Source: CAZUHN01 sp964620535 (lineage in GTDB: Bacteria; UBA8248). Taken from it: a stretch of DNA of 27,329 nucleotides. Numbering within the stretch: the first letter of the stretch is position 1; the number at the start of each line of letters is the position of its first letter. The notes under the pieces were generated by a model that worked only from the letters and a program-made list of their open reading frames with translations, searched no databases and was not told the origin of the DNA. A program made the position numbers and the translations under genes. Positions 1 to 7,316 of this stretch are shown here, one piece after another. The stretch is from the NCBI GenBank assembly GCA_964620535.1, contig CAZUHN010000066.1, forward strand, positions 1 to 27,329, in the 5' to 3' direction.

Positions 1-2066
1 AGATCGTGAACCTGCACTTCCAGTCGGATTTCCGCCCGGTCAGCGGCCGTTTCCGCATGAATACTGGCGATATTCGCATCGCAACCCGCGATGGCCGCGC
101 TGATCCCCGCCAATACGCCGGGGCGATCCAAGGCCTTAACAGAGAGCGTGACGGGATGCATCACCTTTTGACTCTCCTGAACCCAACTCACATCGACCAA
201 CTGCTCGCGGTCCGACAACAGCGATCGGATATTGGGACAGACCTGGGCGTGAACCGTCACGCCCCTTCCCCGTGTTATGAAACCCACGATGGGATCGCCG
301 GGAATGGGATCACAGCATTTTCCATAATGGATTAATACGTCTTTCTGGTCTTTCACCAAGATGCCGCCCGATGTTTTCCCCTTCACCCTATCAACGAGCC
401 GCCGCAGGCGAGATTTCTCATGCCGCTCGTGCTCTTGAATCACATTCTCGGGCAAAAGTTTTTGGGCGACCTGCCGGGCGGACAATCGGCCGAAGCCGAT
501 GGCCGCGAATATATCCTCTTCCCCCTGAAAACCGAACACACGCAAAACTTGCAGCATCCTCTCCGGTGCCAGATAATATTCGGTCTCGACTCCGTACCGC
601 GTCACCTCATGTTCGAGCAATTCTTTGCCAAGGCTGATCGAGCGCTTCCGCTGCGCCTGCCGGATCCAAAGGCGAATCTTTTGCTTTGCCCGGGGCGTCA
701 CCACGAACTTGAGCCAATCGCGGCCGGGCGTCCGGTGTGGATTGGTCAATATTTCGATCATGTCTCCGTTCTCGAGGCGGTGACTCAAGGGCACAATCCG
801 GCCGTTCGCCTTGGCTCCGACGCAGTGATCGCCGATATCGGTATGAACGGCATATGCGAAATCAACCGTTGTCGCTCCGCGGGGAAAACTCTTTACTTCG
901 CCACGGGGCGTAAAGACAAAGACCTCATCTTGAAACAGATTAAGCCTTACCGAATCGAGGAACGTCCGGGGGTCGGCTTCCTCCTGGAGGCTTTCCACTA
1001 TCCTTCTCAGCCATTCAAATTTGTCGAATACCCCTTCTTCTATCTGTTCCTCCTCCTTGTACCGCCAGTGTGCGGCGATCCCGTCTTCCGCCACTCGATG
1101 CATTTCCTTCGTCCGAATTTGAAATTCCACCCGTTGGCCTTTCGGCCCGATAACGGTTGTATGCAAAGACTGATAAAGATTGCCCTTGGGAAGAGCGATG
1201 TAGTCCTTGAAGCGTCCGGGAATCGGCGTCCAAAGCGAATGGAGCATCCCAAGAATCGCGTAGCAGTCCTTCAACTCCTCCACGATAATCCGTAGTCCGC
1301 ATATGTCATAAACCTGGTGAAAATCGAGGTTCTGGATCCGCATCTTCCGGCTGATGCTGGAGTGGAGTTTAAACCGGGCCGTAACAGCGCCCTTGTTTCC
1401 CGATTCTTTCATCTCCTCCTGAATGATTTGGATCAACTCCTTCAGATAGAGTTCCCGATCTGCGAGGCCTTCCTTCAGCTTCTCGTCAATCTCCTGGAAC
1501 TCTTTGGAGTTGAGATGGCGAAAAGCCTCCTCGTCCAACGCTCCTTTGAGCCACCCGATTCCCAACCGGTTCGCAAGGGGGGCGTAAATCACGGCGGTTT
1601 CACGGGCGATGCGCTCCCGGCGCTTCAGGGGAAGATACTCGAGGGTTTGGGCGTTGTGAAGCCGATCGGCGAGCTTGATGAGAATGACCCGAATATCCTG
1701 TGCCATCGCGAGCAGCATCTTGCGGTAATTCTCCGCCTGGAGCGTCTGGGCGTTGCCGTAGTCGAGCTTGCTGAGTTTCGTAACCCCGTTCACCAACTCT
1801 GCGATTCGCTCGCCGAACAGGTCGCGAATCTCCTCCACGCTCGCGGAGGTGTCCTCGACCGTATCGTGGAGAAGACCCCCCACCACCGTCTCCGGATCCT
1901 GATGCATATCCGCGAGAATCCGCGCCACTTCCAAGGGGTGAATAATGTAGGGCTCGCCCGTGAGGCGGGATTGGCCGCGGTGAACTTTTGCCATGAAAAT
2001 ATAGGCGCGCGTGAGGATATTGCTGGAGCCCGGCGCGTACTCCTCCACCAGGTCAACGAGATCCAT
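1..2066 (-). CDS. rel: Bifunctional (p)ppGpp synthetase/hydrolase, RelA/SpoT family (3' end beyond window)
   Basis: Makes and degrades the alarmone (p)ppGpp in the cytoplasm (stringent response). The visible 688 residues read without a stop to the left edge. They show a HD hydrolase domain (H43, then HDTVED at 67-72), a synthetase domain with GRFKDYIALPK at 284-294 and NLYQSLHTT just after it, a TGS domain near 383-443, the conserved Cys-Cys region (GKCCDPIPGD) and the beginning of a C-terminal ACT domain. The RFKD tetrad, rather than the EFDD of monofunctional RelA, and the intact HDxxED indicate a bifunctional enzyme. The ATG at 2066 fits homologous N-termini but has no clear ribosome site. 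An in-frame TTG at 2108 sits 7 bases after AAGGAG and would add 14 residues. Only the last part of the ACT domain is missing. Identification is secure; the start is uncertain. Confidence 0.95.
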   Translation of the reverse strand, partial: MDLVDLVEEYAPGSSNILTRAYIFMAKVHRGQSRLTGEPYIIHPLEVARILADMHQDPETVVGGLLHDTVEDTSASVEEIRDLFGERIAELVNGVTKLSKLDYGNAQTLQAENYRKMLLAMAQDIRVILIKLADRLHNAQTLEYLPLKRRERIARETAVIYAPLANRLGIGWLKGALDEEAFRHLNSKEFQEIDEKLKEGLADRELYLKELIQIIQEEMKESGNKGAVTARFKLHSSISRKMRIQNLDFHQVYDICGLRIIVEELKDCYAILGMLHSLWTPIPGRFKDYIALPKGNLYQSLHTTVIGPKGQRVEFQIRTKEMHRVAEDGIAAHWRYKEEEQIEEGVFDKFEWLRRIVESLQEEADPRTFLDSVRLNLFQDEVFVFTPRGEVKSFPRGATTVDFAYAVHTDIGDHCVGAKANGRIVPLSHRLENGDMIEILTNPHRTPGRDWLKFVVTPRAKQKIRLWIRQAQRKRSISLGKELLEHEVTRYGVETEYYLAPERMLQVLRVFGFQGEEDIFAAIGFGRLSARQVAQKLLPENVIQEHERHEKSRLRRLVDRVKGKTSGGILVKDQKDVLIHYGKCCDPIPGDPIVGFITRGRGVTVHAQVCPNIRSLLSDREQLVDVSWVQESQKVMHPVTLSVKALDRPGVLAGISAAIAGCDANIASIHAETAADRAEIRLEVQVHD

Positions 2067-2152
2067 TATCCGCGCGGGAGGGCGGCGTGTCAGGATGGAG
2101 GGCGCCAAGCCATCTCTCCTTACCTAAAAAGACGGCAAAACCTAGATTTTCG

Positions 2153-2171
2153 GGGCCGCCCAAGGCGGCCC
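2153..2171. repeat. Perfect GC-rich hairpin upstream of rel
   Basis: Eight-base arms GGGCCGCC and GGCGGCCC are separated by CAA. The hairpin lies about 45-85 bases upstream of the two possible rel starts, within the 293-base gap between rel and the ferredoxin gene. There is no U-tract on either strand, so a simple intrinsic terminator is not supported. It could be a leader structure. Confidence 0.5.
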
Positions 2172-2290
2172 TCGGGGGGCCAGTCCCCTCTCTCCCGCCT
2201 TTTCCCGAGGAAACTTATTTTTCCTCGATAAGGACGGAAACTCCAAAAAACGCTAACCGAGAGGGAGACTGACCGTCAAGAAGGTTCCAC

Positions 2291-2320
2291 GGGAGGGGGG
2301 ATTTTCAATAATCCCCTCCC
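2291..2320 (-). terminator. Stem-loop after the ferredoxin gene
   Basis: The arms GGGAGGGG(GG)ATT and AATCCCCTCCC can pair over about 11 bases around a short loop. The structure starts 40 bases past the ferredoxin stop codon, in the right place to end that transcript before rel. The U-rich tail of a classical rho-independent terminator is lacking, so function is inferred from position. Confidence 0.4.
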
Positions 2321-2359
2321 CAAGCGCAGAGGGAGCGAATTCGGGAGCGACGCCTCAGG

Positions 2360-2839
2360 CTAATACGCCCTGAGCGGCGAGGTCACAAAGTTGGCCATGA
2401 GGGGCGTCATATATTCGGATTCATCTTCGTGCTTGGGAACGACGATGGCGCCCTTGTTGCAAATTTCCTGACAAAGGCGGCAACCCACGCAGGTGGATTG
2501 ATCCACCACCGCCACCGAGCTGTGATCACGCTCCACCAAGGAAGGGGCCATGACAATGCAGTCAAACGGGCAGATGTCAACGCACCAAATACATCCGGTG
2601 CAATTTTCCTCGATCACGTACGCTTTGGGCATCTCCTTGTGCTTGATGTTCGGGATGACGTTTCCTCCATCATCCTGAATGGCGAAGGCGGGACAGTATT
2701 TTCCGCAAACTCCACAATCAATGCACGAGGAGGGGGAAATCAAATAAATTTCCCGCGAATTCCCCGAGATCGAGTCGGTCGGGCAGACCGGCTCACAAAC
2801 CCCGCAACCGATACAAGCATCGAAAATAAAATGTGGCAT
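2360..2839 (-). CDS. Polyferredoxin with four [4Fe-4S] motifs
   Basis: A 159-residue soluble electron carrier. It contains four complete CxxCxxCxxxC motifs with cysteines at 9/12/15/19, 39/42/45/49, 80/83/86/90 and 117/120/123/127, which should hold four [4Fe-4S] clusters. An extra cysteine is at 94. There is no signal peptide or membrane segment, so it is probably cytoplasmic. The redox partner is not evident: the gene is single, flanked by hairpins, and transcribed alone from a strong sigma70-type promoter at 2919-2946. Similar proteins serve as subunits or donors of oxidoreductases, but nothing adjacent identifies one. The ATG at 2839 has only a distant GGAG. The C-terminal 25 residues follow the last motif and are not recognisable. 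Confidence 0.85.
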   Translation of the reverse strand: MPHFIFDACIGCGVCEPVCPTDSISGNSREIYLISPSSCIDCGVCGKYCPAFAIQDDGGNVIPNIKHKEMPKAYVIEENCTGCIWCVDICPFDCIVMAPSLVERDHSSVAVVDQSTCVGCRLCQEICNKGAIVVPKHEDESEYMTPLMANFVTSPLRAY

Positions 2840-2918
2840 AGAGCTGCTTTACTCCAGGTTCAAAAGCGCCGTCTTTCACATGGGTGTGCGCAGCATCCCT
2901 CCAAATCTTACAAGAAAT

Positions 2919-2946
2919 ATCATATATATGGTGGAATCGATGTCAA
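2919..2946 (-). promoter_or_regulatory. Sigma70-type promoter of the ferredoxin gene
   Basis: On the minus strand, TTGACA (perfect -35) is followed after 16 bases by TATGAT (5 of 6 to the -10 consensus). Transcription would begin near 2912, giving a leader of about 70 bases to the ATG at 2839. It is the best match to the consensus that I found in the window and lies in an AT-rich gap between divergent genes. Confidence 0.65.
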
Positions 2947-3052
2947 GACGATCCCATATGAGTCTTAACGCACTTATATTCAATAAATTTCATCGGTTGC
3001 CCTCGCTGCTTCTTTCGGTGAAAATACACGGTGACCGAATCGAAAATTGCGG

Positions 3053-3070
3053 GCCACCCAAAGCGGTGGC
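3053..3070 (+). promoter_or_regulatory. Leader hairpin before the 55-residue membrane protein
   Basis: The arms GCCACC and GGTGGC pair around CAAAGC and end about 20 bases before the ATG at 3092. A second small stem (TTCGGT near 3014 with ACCGAA near 3034) precedes it. The pair could form a structured 5' leader, but I could not match it to a known riboswitch class. Confidence 0.3.
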
Positions 3071-3091
3071 TGGCGAAAGGGACAACCACCA

Positions 3092-3259
3092 ATGGAAAAT
3101 TTTCTTGCCATTCTCACCAAGCCGGACAACATCCCTATCGCGATAATGATACCCCTCTTGGCTTTTTTCGTATGGTGGGCATTTTCTCAAGGATTGCGTC
3201 ACGACAAGAGCATCGAAAAAGGAAAGCGGGACGATATCTACGACGAGATGATCCGGTAG
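3092..3259 (+). CDS. Small single-helix membrane protein (55 aa), function unknown
   Basis: The protein starts MENFLAILTKPDNIPI, has one hydrophobic helix at roughly residues 15-33, and a charged tail ending DDIYDEMIR. The ATG at 3092 follows AAGGGA by 9 bases; upstream extensions are non-hydrophobic and lack a ribosome site. The length and layout (short amphipathic N-terminus, one helix, acidic/basic tail) are those of small accessory subunits of membrane redox complexes. A bc complex operon lies within 1 kb, but on the other strand and past an unrelated gene, so any link is inference. I do not recognise a named family. Coding status rests on the membrane segment, the start context and the absence of any competing gene. 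Confidence 0.6.
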   Translation: MENFLAILTKPDNIPIAIMIPLLAFFVWWAFSQGLRHDKSIEKGKRDDIYDEMIR

Positions 3260-3418
3260 CCTCCCCCTTCTCTTCCTGCAGCCATAGAAGATTCCGCGAA
3301 CGGAAATAGGGTTTCCCTGCTTTCGTCTCCCGCGATGGTGCGTAATTGATAATCAGTTTTCATTTCTGGTGGTGATTCGGCCGCAAAACCGCTCTCTTCC
3401 GCATTGAGAGGTGAAGGA

Positions 3419-3925
3419 ATGCTCGAGGTCGTTTTTTTCGCCATGCTCGCCGGATTTGTCCTCATTTTTTTCGTCAAACGCACCTCCTCAAACATCGCCC
3501 TTGAGAAGGACGCCGAAAGGACGCAAGGGGACGAGGACATCCAAAACCTTCGCAAGCTGAATCCGGAGCAATTCGAATGGATTTTGAAGGAGCTTTTGGA
3601 GGGGTTCGGCCTGCGAATCGTCGAATCCCAATGGGTGAACGAAGAGGAAATAGACATTATCGCCCACAATCCCGCAAAGGTTATCGGGGGAGATTATATC
3701 GTCCATGGAATCTTGGTTCCGGAGGGCGATTTCGTCAGTTCGATACGCGTCATCGGCCTTTCGGATACCGTCCGGGCTGAGCGCGTCATGAAGGGGATTC
3801 TCATTTCAACGGGATATTTTGCCGAGGAGGTGAACAAGTACGCCGAGGGCGCCCCGATGGAACTTATCAACGTGGTCCGCTTCCGGGAACTCCTGGAAGA
3901 AAGCGGGCTTACCTGGCCAGCCTGA
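3419..3925 (+). CDS. Membrane-anchored Mrr-like (restriction endonuclease fold) protein, probably inactive
   Basis: A 168-residue protein with an N-terminal helix (residues 3-19) and a cytoplasmic domain from about 45 that resembles the Mrr_cat family: LNPEQFEWILKELLEGFG (48-65) as the first helix, EEIDIIAH (76-83) for the strand with the catalytic Asp (D79), and VMKGILISTGYF (123-134) as the late strand. In active members the next strand carries a Q/E-x-K catalytic pair; here it reads DYIVHG (92-97), so the Lys is missing. This suggests a binding or structural role rather than cleavage. The ATG at 3419 follows AGAGGTGAAGGA. It is preceded by a 160-base gap after the 55-residue protein and ends 54 bases from the convergent bc operon. 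Family assignment is moderate and function is not established. Confidence 0.6.
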   Translation: MLEVVFFAMLAGFVLIFFVKRTSSNIALEKDAERTQGDEDIQNLRKLNPEQFEWILKELLEGFGLRIVESQWVNEEEIDIIAHNPAKVIGGDYIVHGILVPEGDFVSSIRVIGLSDTVRAERVMKGILISTGYFAEEVNKYAEGAPMELINVVRFRELLEESGLTWPA

Positions 3926-3979
3926 GAAGACGCTTCCGTTTCACGTGAATTGCCAATGTGGAGACACCGAGATTTCAGA

Positions 3980-4090
3980 TTATGCAAGAAAATAATAGGC
4001 CGCCGAGCCGATGACGACGATGAAGACGGCGAGTTGAAACCCGCAGGCATCCCACCATAAATTCTTTTTCTGCCTGCCTTCCTGGGTCAT
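3980..4090 (-). CDS. 36-residue single-helix protein at the end of the bc complex operon
   Basis: The ORF begins MTQEGRQKKNLWWDACGF and ends with TAA. A basic N-terminus is followed by a hydrophobic helix (about residues 17-35). It begins 21 bases after the stop of the subunit IV-like gene in the same direction, preceded by GGGG at short spacing. Small one-helix proteins are typical peripheral subunits of cytochrome bc and b6f complexes (PetG/L/M/N in b6f), and this has the size and place of one. It is not similar by eye to any of those, so a role in stabilising the complex is inference. It is easily missed in automated annotation because of its length. Confidence 0.6.
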   Translation of the reverse strand: MTQEGRQKKNLWWDACGFQLAVFIVVIGSAAYYFLA

Positions 4091-4111
4091 AACATCCCCG
4101 TCTTCAGATTC

Positions 4112-4891
4112 TCAAATATTCAGCCACGGCGTAACGAGAACATACTTCACGTTCAAAAAAATCCTCAACCCCATTTTGATCACCAACCCCATCATCGTCA
4201 TGAACAACACCGCTTTGATCCCGTATCTGACCGGCCCGACGTTGACGAGCGATTTTCGCTTCCAGAAGTACCAAGCCGGAATGGTCGCGTACCAGAGCAA
4301 GATGAAACCCGCTCCCACTGCCGCCTGGGCCCAATACAACCGGAATCCGAGCAGATAGGGTAAATCTACATTTGTAAGCGCGACGATGAGGTGCGGGTCC
4401 CACTTTTCCCAGGGAGCGAAGAAGTTCCAGCCCGGACCGCGAAGGAAGGTGCCCAGAATAACGAGAAACACCCAAAGAACCAGGAAGCCAAACATAAAGG
4501 TCAGTATTGCAAACCGGCGCTCCTTGAAAGTGTAATACCCGTTTCCCTTCGGATTCACGTCGATGAAAGGAATGGCCATCAATCCCACGATGATGAGGGA
4601 GGGCATAACCACCCCCGCTATCCAAGGGTCAAAGTAGACAAGCATCTCCTGCAACCCGAGGAAGTACCAAGGGGCCTTGGAAGGGTTCGGCGTCAGGCTA
4701 GGGTTGGCCGGCTCCTCGAGGGGGGCATCGACCACGATGGACCAAACGATCAGCAGGATGGTGACGATGATCGCGCACATGAATTCCAGGCGCATCAGAT
4801 ACGGCCAGACATGGATCTTGTCGTTTACTCGCTCCCAGCTCGTCCTGGGAAAATCATCGGAGGTTCCGATGACCTTATCTTCTTTCACCAC
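4112..4891 (-). CDS. Cytochrome bc complex, subunit IV-like C-terminal half of cytochrome b
   Basis: Membrane subunit that forms part of the quinol-oxidising (Qo) site with the b6-like partner encoded just upstream. The 259 residues have helices at about 37-54, 91-110, 127-148, 185-208 and 227-246, making it longer than plain b6f subunit IV (about 160 residues, three helices). The Qo loop reads KAPWYFLGLQEML (72-84): the PEWY glutamate is replaced by proline (APWY at 73-76). Variation here is known in menaquinone-using complexes. No CxxCH is present, so the C-terminal extension is not a fused cytochrome c as found in some relatives. The GTG at 4891 is preceded by GAGAGG; a second GTG follows directly. 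The gene starts 22 bases after the cytochrome b stop. Confidence 0.9.
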   Translation of the reverse strand: MVKEDKVIGTSDDFPRTSWERVNDKIHVWPYLMRLEFMCAIIVTILLIVWSIVVDAPLEEPANPSLTPNPSKAPWYFLGLQEMLVYFDPWIAGVVMPSLIIVGLMAIPFIDVNPKGNGYYTFKERRFAILTFMFGFLVLWVFLVILGTFLRGPGWNFFAPWEKWDPHLIVALTNVDLPYLLGFRLYWAQAAVGAGFILLWYATIPAWYFWKRKSLVNVGPVRYGIKAVLFMTMMGLVIKMGLRIFLNVKYVLVTPWLNI

Positions 4892-4913
4892 CTCTTTTTC
4901 CTCTCACTGACAA

Positions 4914-5702
4914 CTAAAGCGGACCAGAAATTCCGCCATCTTTTCGAATCCGCCAGAAGTGAACCATCATCAACACCGAAGCGATCAAAGGAATCACAAT
5001 ACAATGGAGCACGTAGAACCGCAGGAGAGTGGGAGGACCCACGATGGACCCACCCAGGAGGGCAGAGCGCGCATCGAATCGAGGGGTAACCCCCACAATG
5101 TCGGCAAAAGGACCCTCACTGCCGAGCAAAGGGGTCGCCCGGGCCATGTTGGTCCCCACCGTGACCGCCCATATGGAAAGCTGATCCCAGGGGAGAAGGT
5201 AGCCCGTGAAGCTGAGCAGAAGCGTCGAAGTGAGGAGCAACACCCCGATCACCCAATTGAACTCACGGGGGGGTTTGTAAGATCCCGTCATAAATACGCG
5301 CATCATGTGCAGCCAGACCGTGATCACCATGGCGTGCGCCGCCCAGCGGTGCATGTTCCGCATAAACATTCCGAACGGGGCGTCGAATTCAAGATACTTC
5401 ATGTCCGCGTAGGCGTATTCCCCGACCGGTCGATAATAGAACATCAGGATAACACCCGTTACGACGAGATAAAGGAAAAGGAGGAAGGTAATCCCTCCCA
5501 TACACCATGTAAATCGGATTCGGATGGCGTGACGGCGTATCTTGGTAGGGTGCAGGTGGAACCACAGGTTGTCCACCACCATCAATACGCGGTTGCGGGG
5601 CGTATCCTCATACCCGTGGCGGAATATCGACCGCCATACCTGCGAATCAAGAACGCTGCGCTTCACCTGGTCCAGGTTCAAGCGCTCTTTCATGCCTAAC
5701 AT
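4914..5702 (-). CDS. Cytochrome b6-like subunit of a Rieske/cytochrome b complex
   Basis: Integral membrane diheme cytochrome b that moves electrons from the Qo to the Qi side. In its 262 residues the heme ligands are H118 and H132 on one helix and H233 and H248 on another. The 14 residues between the second pair are the b6f-type spacing; mitochondrial-type bc1 has 13. C67, in WCMGGIT, occupies the place of the b6 cysteine that binds heme c' (ci) covalently, so a third heme is likely. Helices lie near 66-90, 119-137, 150-170 and 229-250. The polypeptide ends after four helices; the rest of cytochrome b is a separate gene, as in b6f and Firmicutes complexes. The ATG at 5702 has GGAGGG five bases upstream. 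Cotranscribed with the Rieske gene. Confidence 0.93.
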   Translation of the reverse strand: MLGMKERLNLDQVKRSVLDSQVWRSIFRHGYEDTPRNRVLMVVDNLWFHLHPTKIRRHAIRIRFTWCMGGITFLLFLYLVVTGVILMFYYRPVGEYAYADMKYLEFDAPFGMFMRNMHRWAAHAMVITVWLHMMRVFMTGSYKPPREFNWVIGVLLLTSTLLLSFTGYLLPWDQLSIWAVTVGTNMARATPLLGSEGPFADIVGVTPRFDARSALLGGSIVGPPTLLRFYVLHCIVIPLIASVLMMVHFWRIRKDGGISGPL

Positions 5703-5750
5703 ACAAACCCTCCGACGGGCGCCTGGGCACCCTGCAATTCAAAGGTCATC

Positions 5751-6320
5751 TCACGTGAATAATTTTGAATCTGGAAGATCCCACTCGTTTTTTTCCTGGT
5801 GGAAAACTCTGCCCTTGTCGATCAGAAGCTGCCCGTCTTCTGTGAGGGTGACCTTGAATCTCTCCAAGGGCCTCGGAGCGGGACCCTCGAAATTGACCCC
5901 GCTTCGGCTGAAGCCGCTTCCGTGACAGGGACATTTGAACTTGTCTTCGGAGGAAAACCATTTCGGCGTGCAACCGAGATGGGTGCAAATGGCGCTGAGG
6001 ACGTATAAATGATCCTCCTCGCGGATGATCCACACCCGCTGGCTGGCGACGAACTTGGTGCTAACGGTGCCGGTCTGGAAGTCCGAAGGGAGTCCCCCCT
6101 TGAAGGTCTTGAGAGGCTCAAACAATACTCGCGGGAAAAGGAACCGGAGGAAACCCAGCAAACTGATCGCGATGCTTCCCAGGACGGCGAACCATCCCGT
6201 ATAGTTCATAAAGCGGCGGCGATCCATCCCGCTTTTTTGCCCCGCCTCCTTCTCGTACTCGGCGGGCATCTTCATCTTCGGCGCTTTCAACAAAGGGCTC
6301 ATCGTCGCTTCATACCCCAT
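5751..6320 (-). CDS. Rieske [2Fe-2S] protein of the bc complex
   Basis: Electron acceptor from quinol in the bc complex, membrane-anchored with its cluster domain on the periplasmic face. Cluster ligands are visible in CTHLGC (112-117) and CPCHGSGF (130-137). The two cysteines at 117 and 132 also form the usual disulfide. The N-terminus carries a twin-arginine-like motif (DRRRFMNYTG, 33-42) followed by the single helix (about 43-63), typical of Tat-exported, uncleaved Rieske proteins. It is first in the operon and is followed 48 bases later by the cytochrome b gene. The ATG at 6320 has weak ribosome-site context; an ATG at 6302 would shorten it by six residues. No cytochrome c1/f gene accompanies it. 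Confidence 0.95.
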   Translation of the reverse strand: MGYEATMSPLLKAPKMKMPAEYEKEAGQKSGMDRRRFMNYTGWFAVLGSIAISLLGFLRFLFPRVLFEPLKTFKGGLPSDFQTGTVSTKFVASQRVWIIREEDHLYVLSAICTHLGCTPKWFSSEDKFKCPCHGSGFSRSGVNFEGPAPRPLERFKVTLTEDGQLLIDKGRVFHQEKNEWDLPDSKLFT

Positions 6321-6481
6321 TCCCCATCAAAAAATTCCAATTGTTCCGCTGGCCCAGAACCCGGAGCAACCTAAAAGAATTCCCAATCGAAAATCCGTAC
6401 GCCGTCCGCCGGGGCGGCAAGATCCAATTTATTGGTTCATCCAGTGACAAAGGGGACATCCCCGAACTTTCAAGACCAAAA

Positions 6482-6493
6482 CCCATCGATGGG
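6482..6493. promoter_or_regulatory. Palindrome upstream of the bc complex operon
   Basis: CCCATCGATGGG is a perfect 12-base palindrome in the 285-base gap (6321-6605) between the Mla lipoprotein gene and the Rieske gene, about 160 bases before the Rieske start. A smaller palindrome (GGGGACATCCCC) lies about 30 bases nearer the gene. They could be regulator sites. I saw no convincing promoter hexamers for the Rieske operon, and nothing else in this gap. Confidence 0.3.
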
Positions 6494-6605
6494 AAATCAC
6501 TTTTTCTTCAAATCATTCGCAATTGACACCGGGCAATTGCCCCCCAGGACGGTGGGACAAAAGACGCGAATACTCTCTCTTTATTAAGGCGGCCCAAGCG
6601 GGCTG

Positions 6606-7316
6606 TCAAGGCCAGGAAACCGAATTATTGTGGGTTTCACGAATTACTTGGCTCACCTGACTAGCCATGTCTCCCAGCAGGGCTCGAAGGTTTTCCGCCA
6701 TCGCGTTCACAAACCCTTGAGGAGGCTTTGACTTGGACGGGCTCGAGCGCGAGAGGCGTCGCTGGAAAAGGACTTCCCCCGTTTTTCTGTCCATCACCGA
6801 GATCTCAACCTGGGCCAAGGCCGAAAATCCATTTTCCGTTGAAACTTCCTCGAAGCGCTTGACTCGCCCCCGAATCAGGTAGTCCACCCGGGGGCCGCCG
6901 GTGGCGAGAACCACCTCCTGGAAAACGTTTTTGGCCGCTAGATGATCAAGCACCCTGTCGGTAACAATCTCCTGGGGCTTCGCGCCCCATCGCTCATAGG
7001 GATAAAAATTCACACGGTAAGGATCCTTCCGATAAACCATCCGGTCGGTGCGATACACGGAGTCCGAGCGGAACTTCTCCACCCCTACCGTAACGGGAAG
7101 AACGGGTCCGTTGTTTTTCTCGGGAGAAACCGCGTAGTCGATGACATAGAACCGGGTCTGGGGTATTTCGCCGGCGCCCGGCCCACATCCCGCGGACGCC
7201 AGGACCAGCGAAAGGACCATCGTCGGGAGAATTTTTTCCGTGATGAAGCAAAGCGGCTTTTTGAAATGCAAAAACGTTTCTCCCGCTGAAAGAAGAGAAT
7301 TTTCCCCAAGGTGCAC
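6606..7316 (-). CDS. ABC-type transport auxiliary lipoprotein (PqiC/DUF330-like)
   Basis: The last gene of the Mla-type operon. It encodes a periplasmic lipoprotein of the kind that accompanies MCE transport systems (PqiC-like), probably tethered to the outer membrane and helping pass lipid between membranes. In 236 residues, the hydrophobic stretch at 30-43 ends in the lipobox LASAGC with the lipidated cysteine at 44. The mature part begins with TRFYVIDYAV and contains the repeated-strand pattern of the family. The GTG at 7316 overlaps the mlaD stop (TAGTG) and has GAGGGAG eight bases upstream, which supports this start even though the pre-signal region is long. An ATG at 7220 would give a tidier signal peptide but lacks a ribosome site. 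Confidence 0.8.
   Translation of the reverse strand: MHLGENSLLSAGETFLHFKKPLCFITEKILPTMVLSLVLASAGCGPGAGEIPQTRFYVIDYAVSPEKNNGPVLPVTVGVEKFRSDSVYRTDRMVYRKDPYRVNFYPYERWGAKPQEIVTDRVLDHLAAKNVFQEVVLATGGPRVDYLIRGRVKRFEEVSTENGFSALAQVEISVMDRKTGEVLFQRRLSRSSPSKSKPPQGFVNAMAENLRALLGDMASQVSQVIRETHNNSVSWP

Noticed and set aside
420..2231. Long plus-strand open frames over the left 2 kb
   Set aside because: They lie antisense to rel, whose domains and motifs are unmistakable on the minus strand. The plus-strand translations show no domain.
3041..3092. Cyclic-di-GMP or molybdenum-cofactor riboswitch in the leader of the 55-residue protein
   Set aside because: Short resemblances (CAAAGC, CGAAAGG) are present, but the conserved core and pairing of those classes are not.
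4391..5699. Long plus-strand frames over the cytochrome b genes
   Set aside because: Antisense shadows with Arg/His-rich, non-membrane sequence; the minus strand encodes complete heme-binding subunits.
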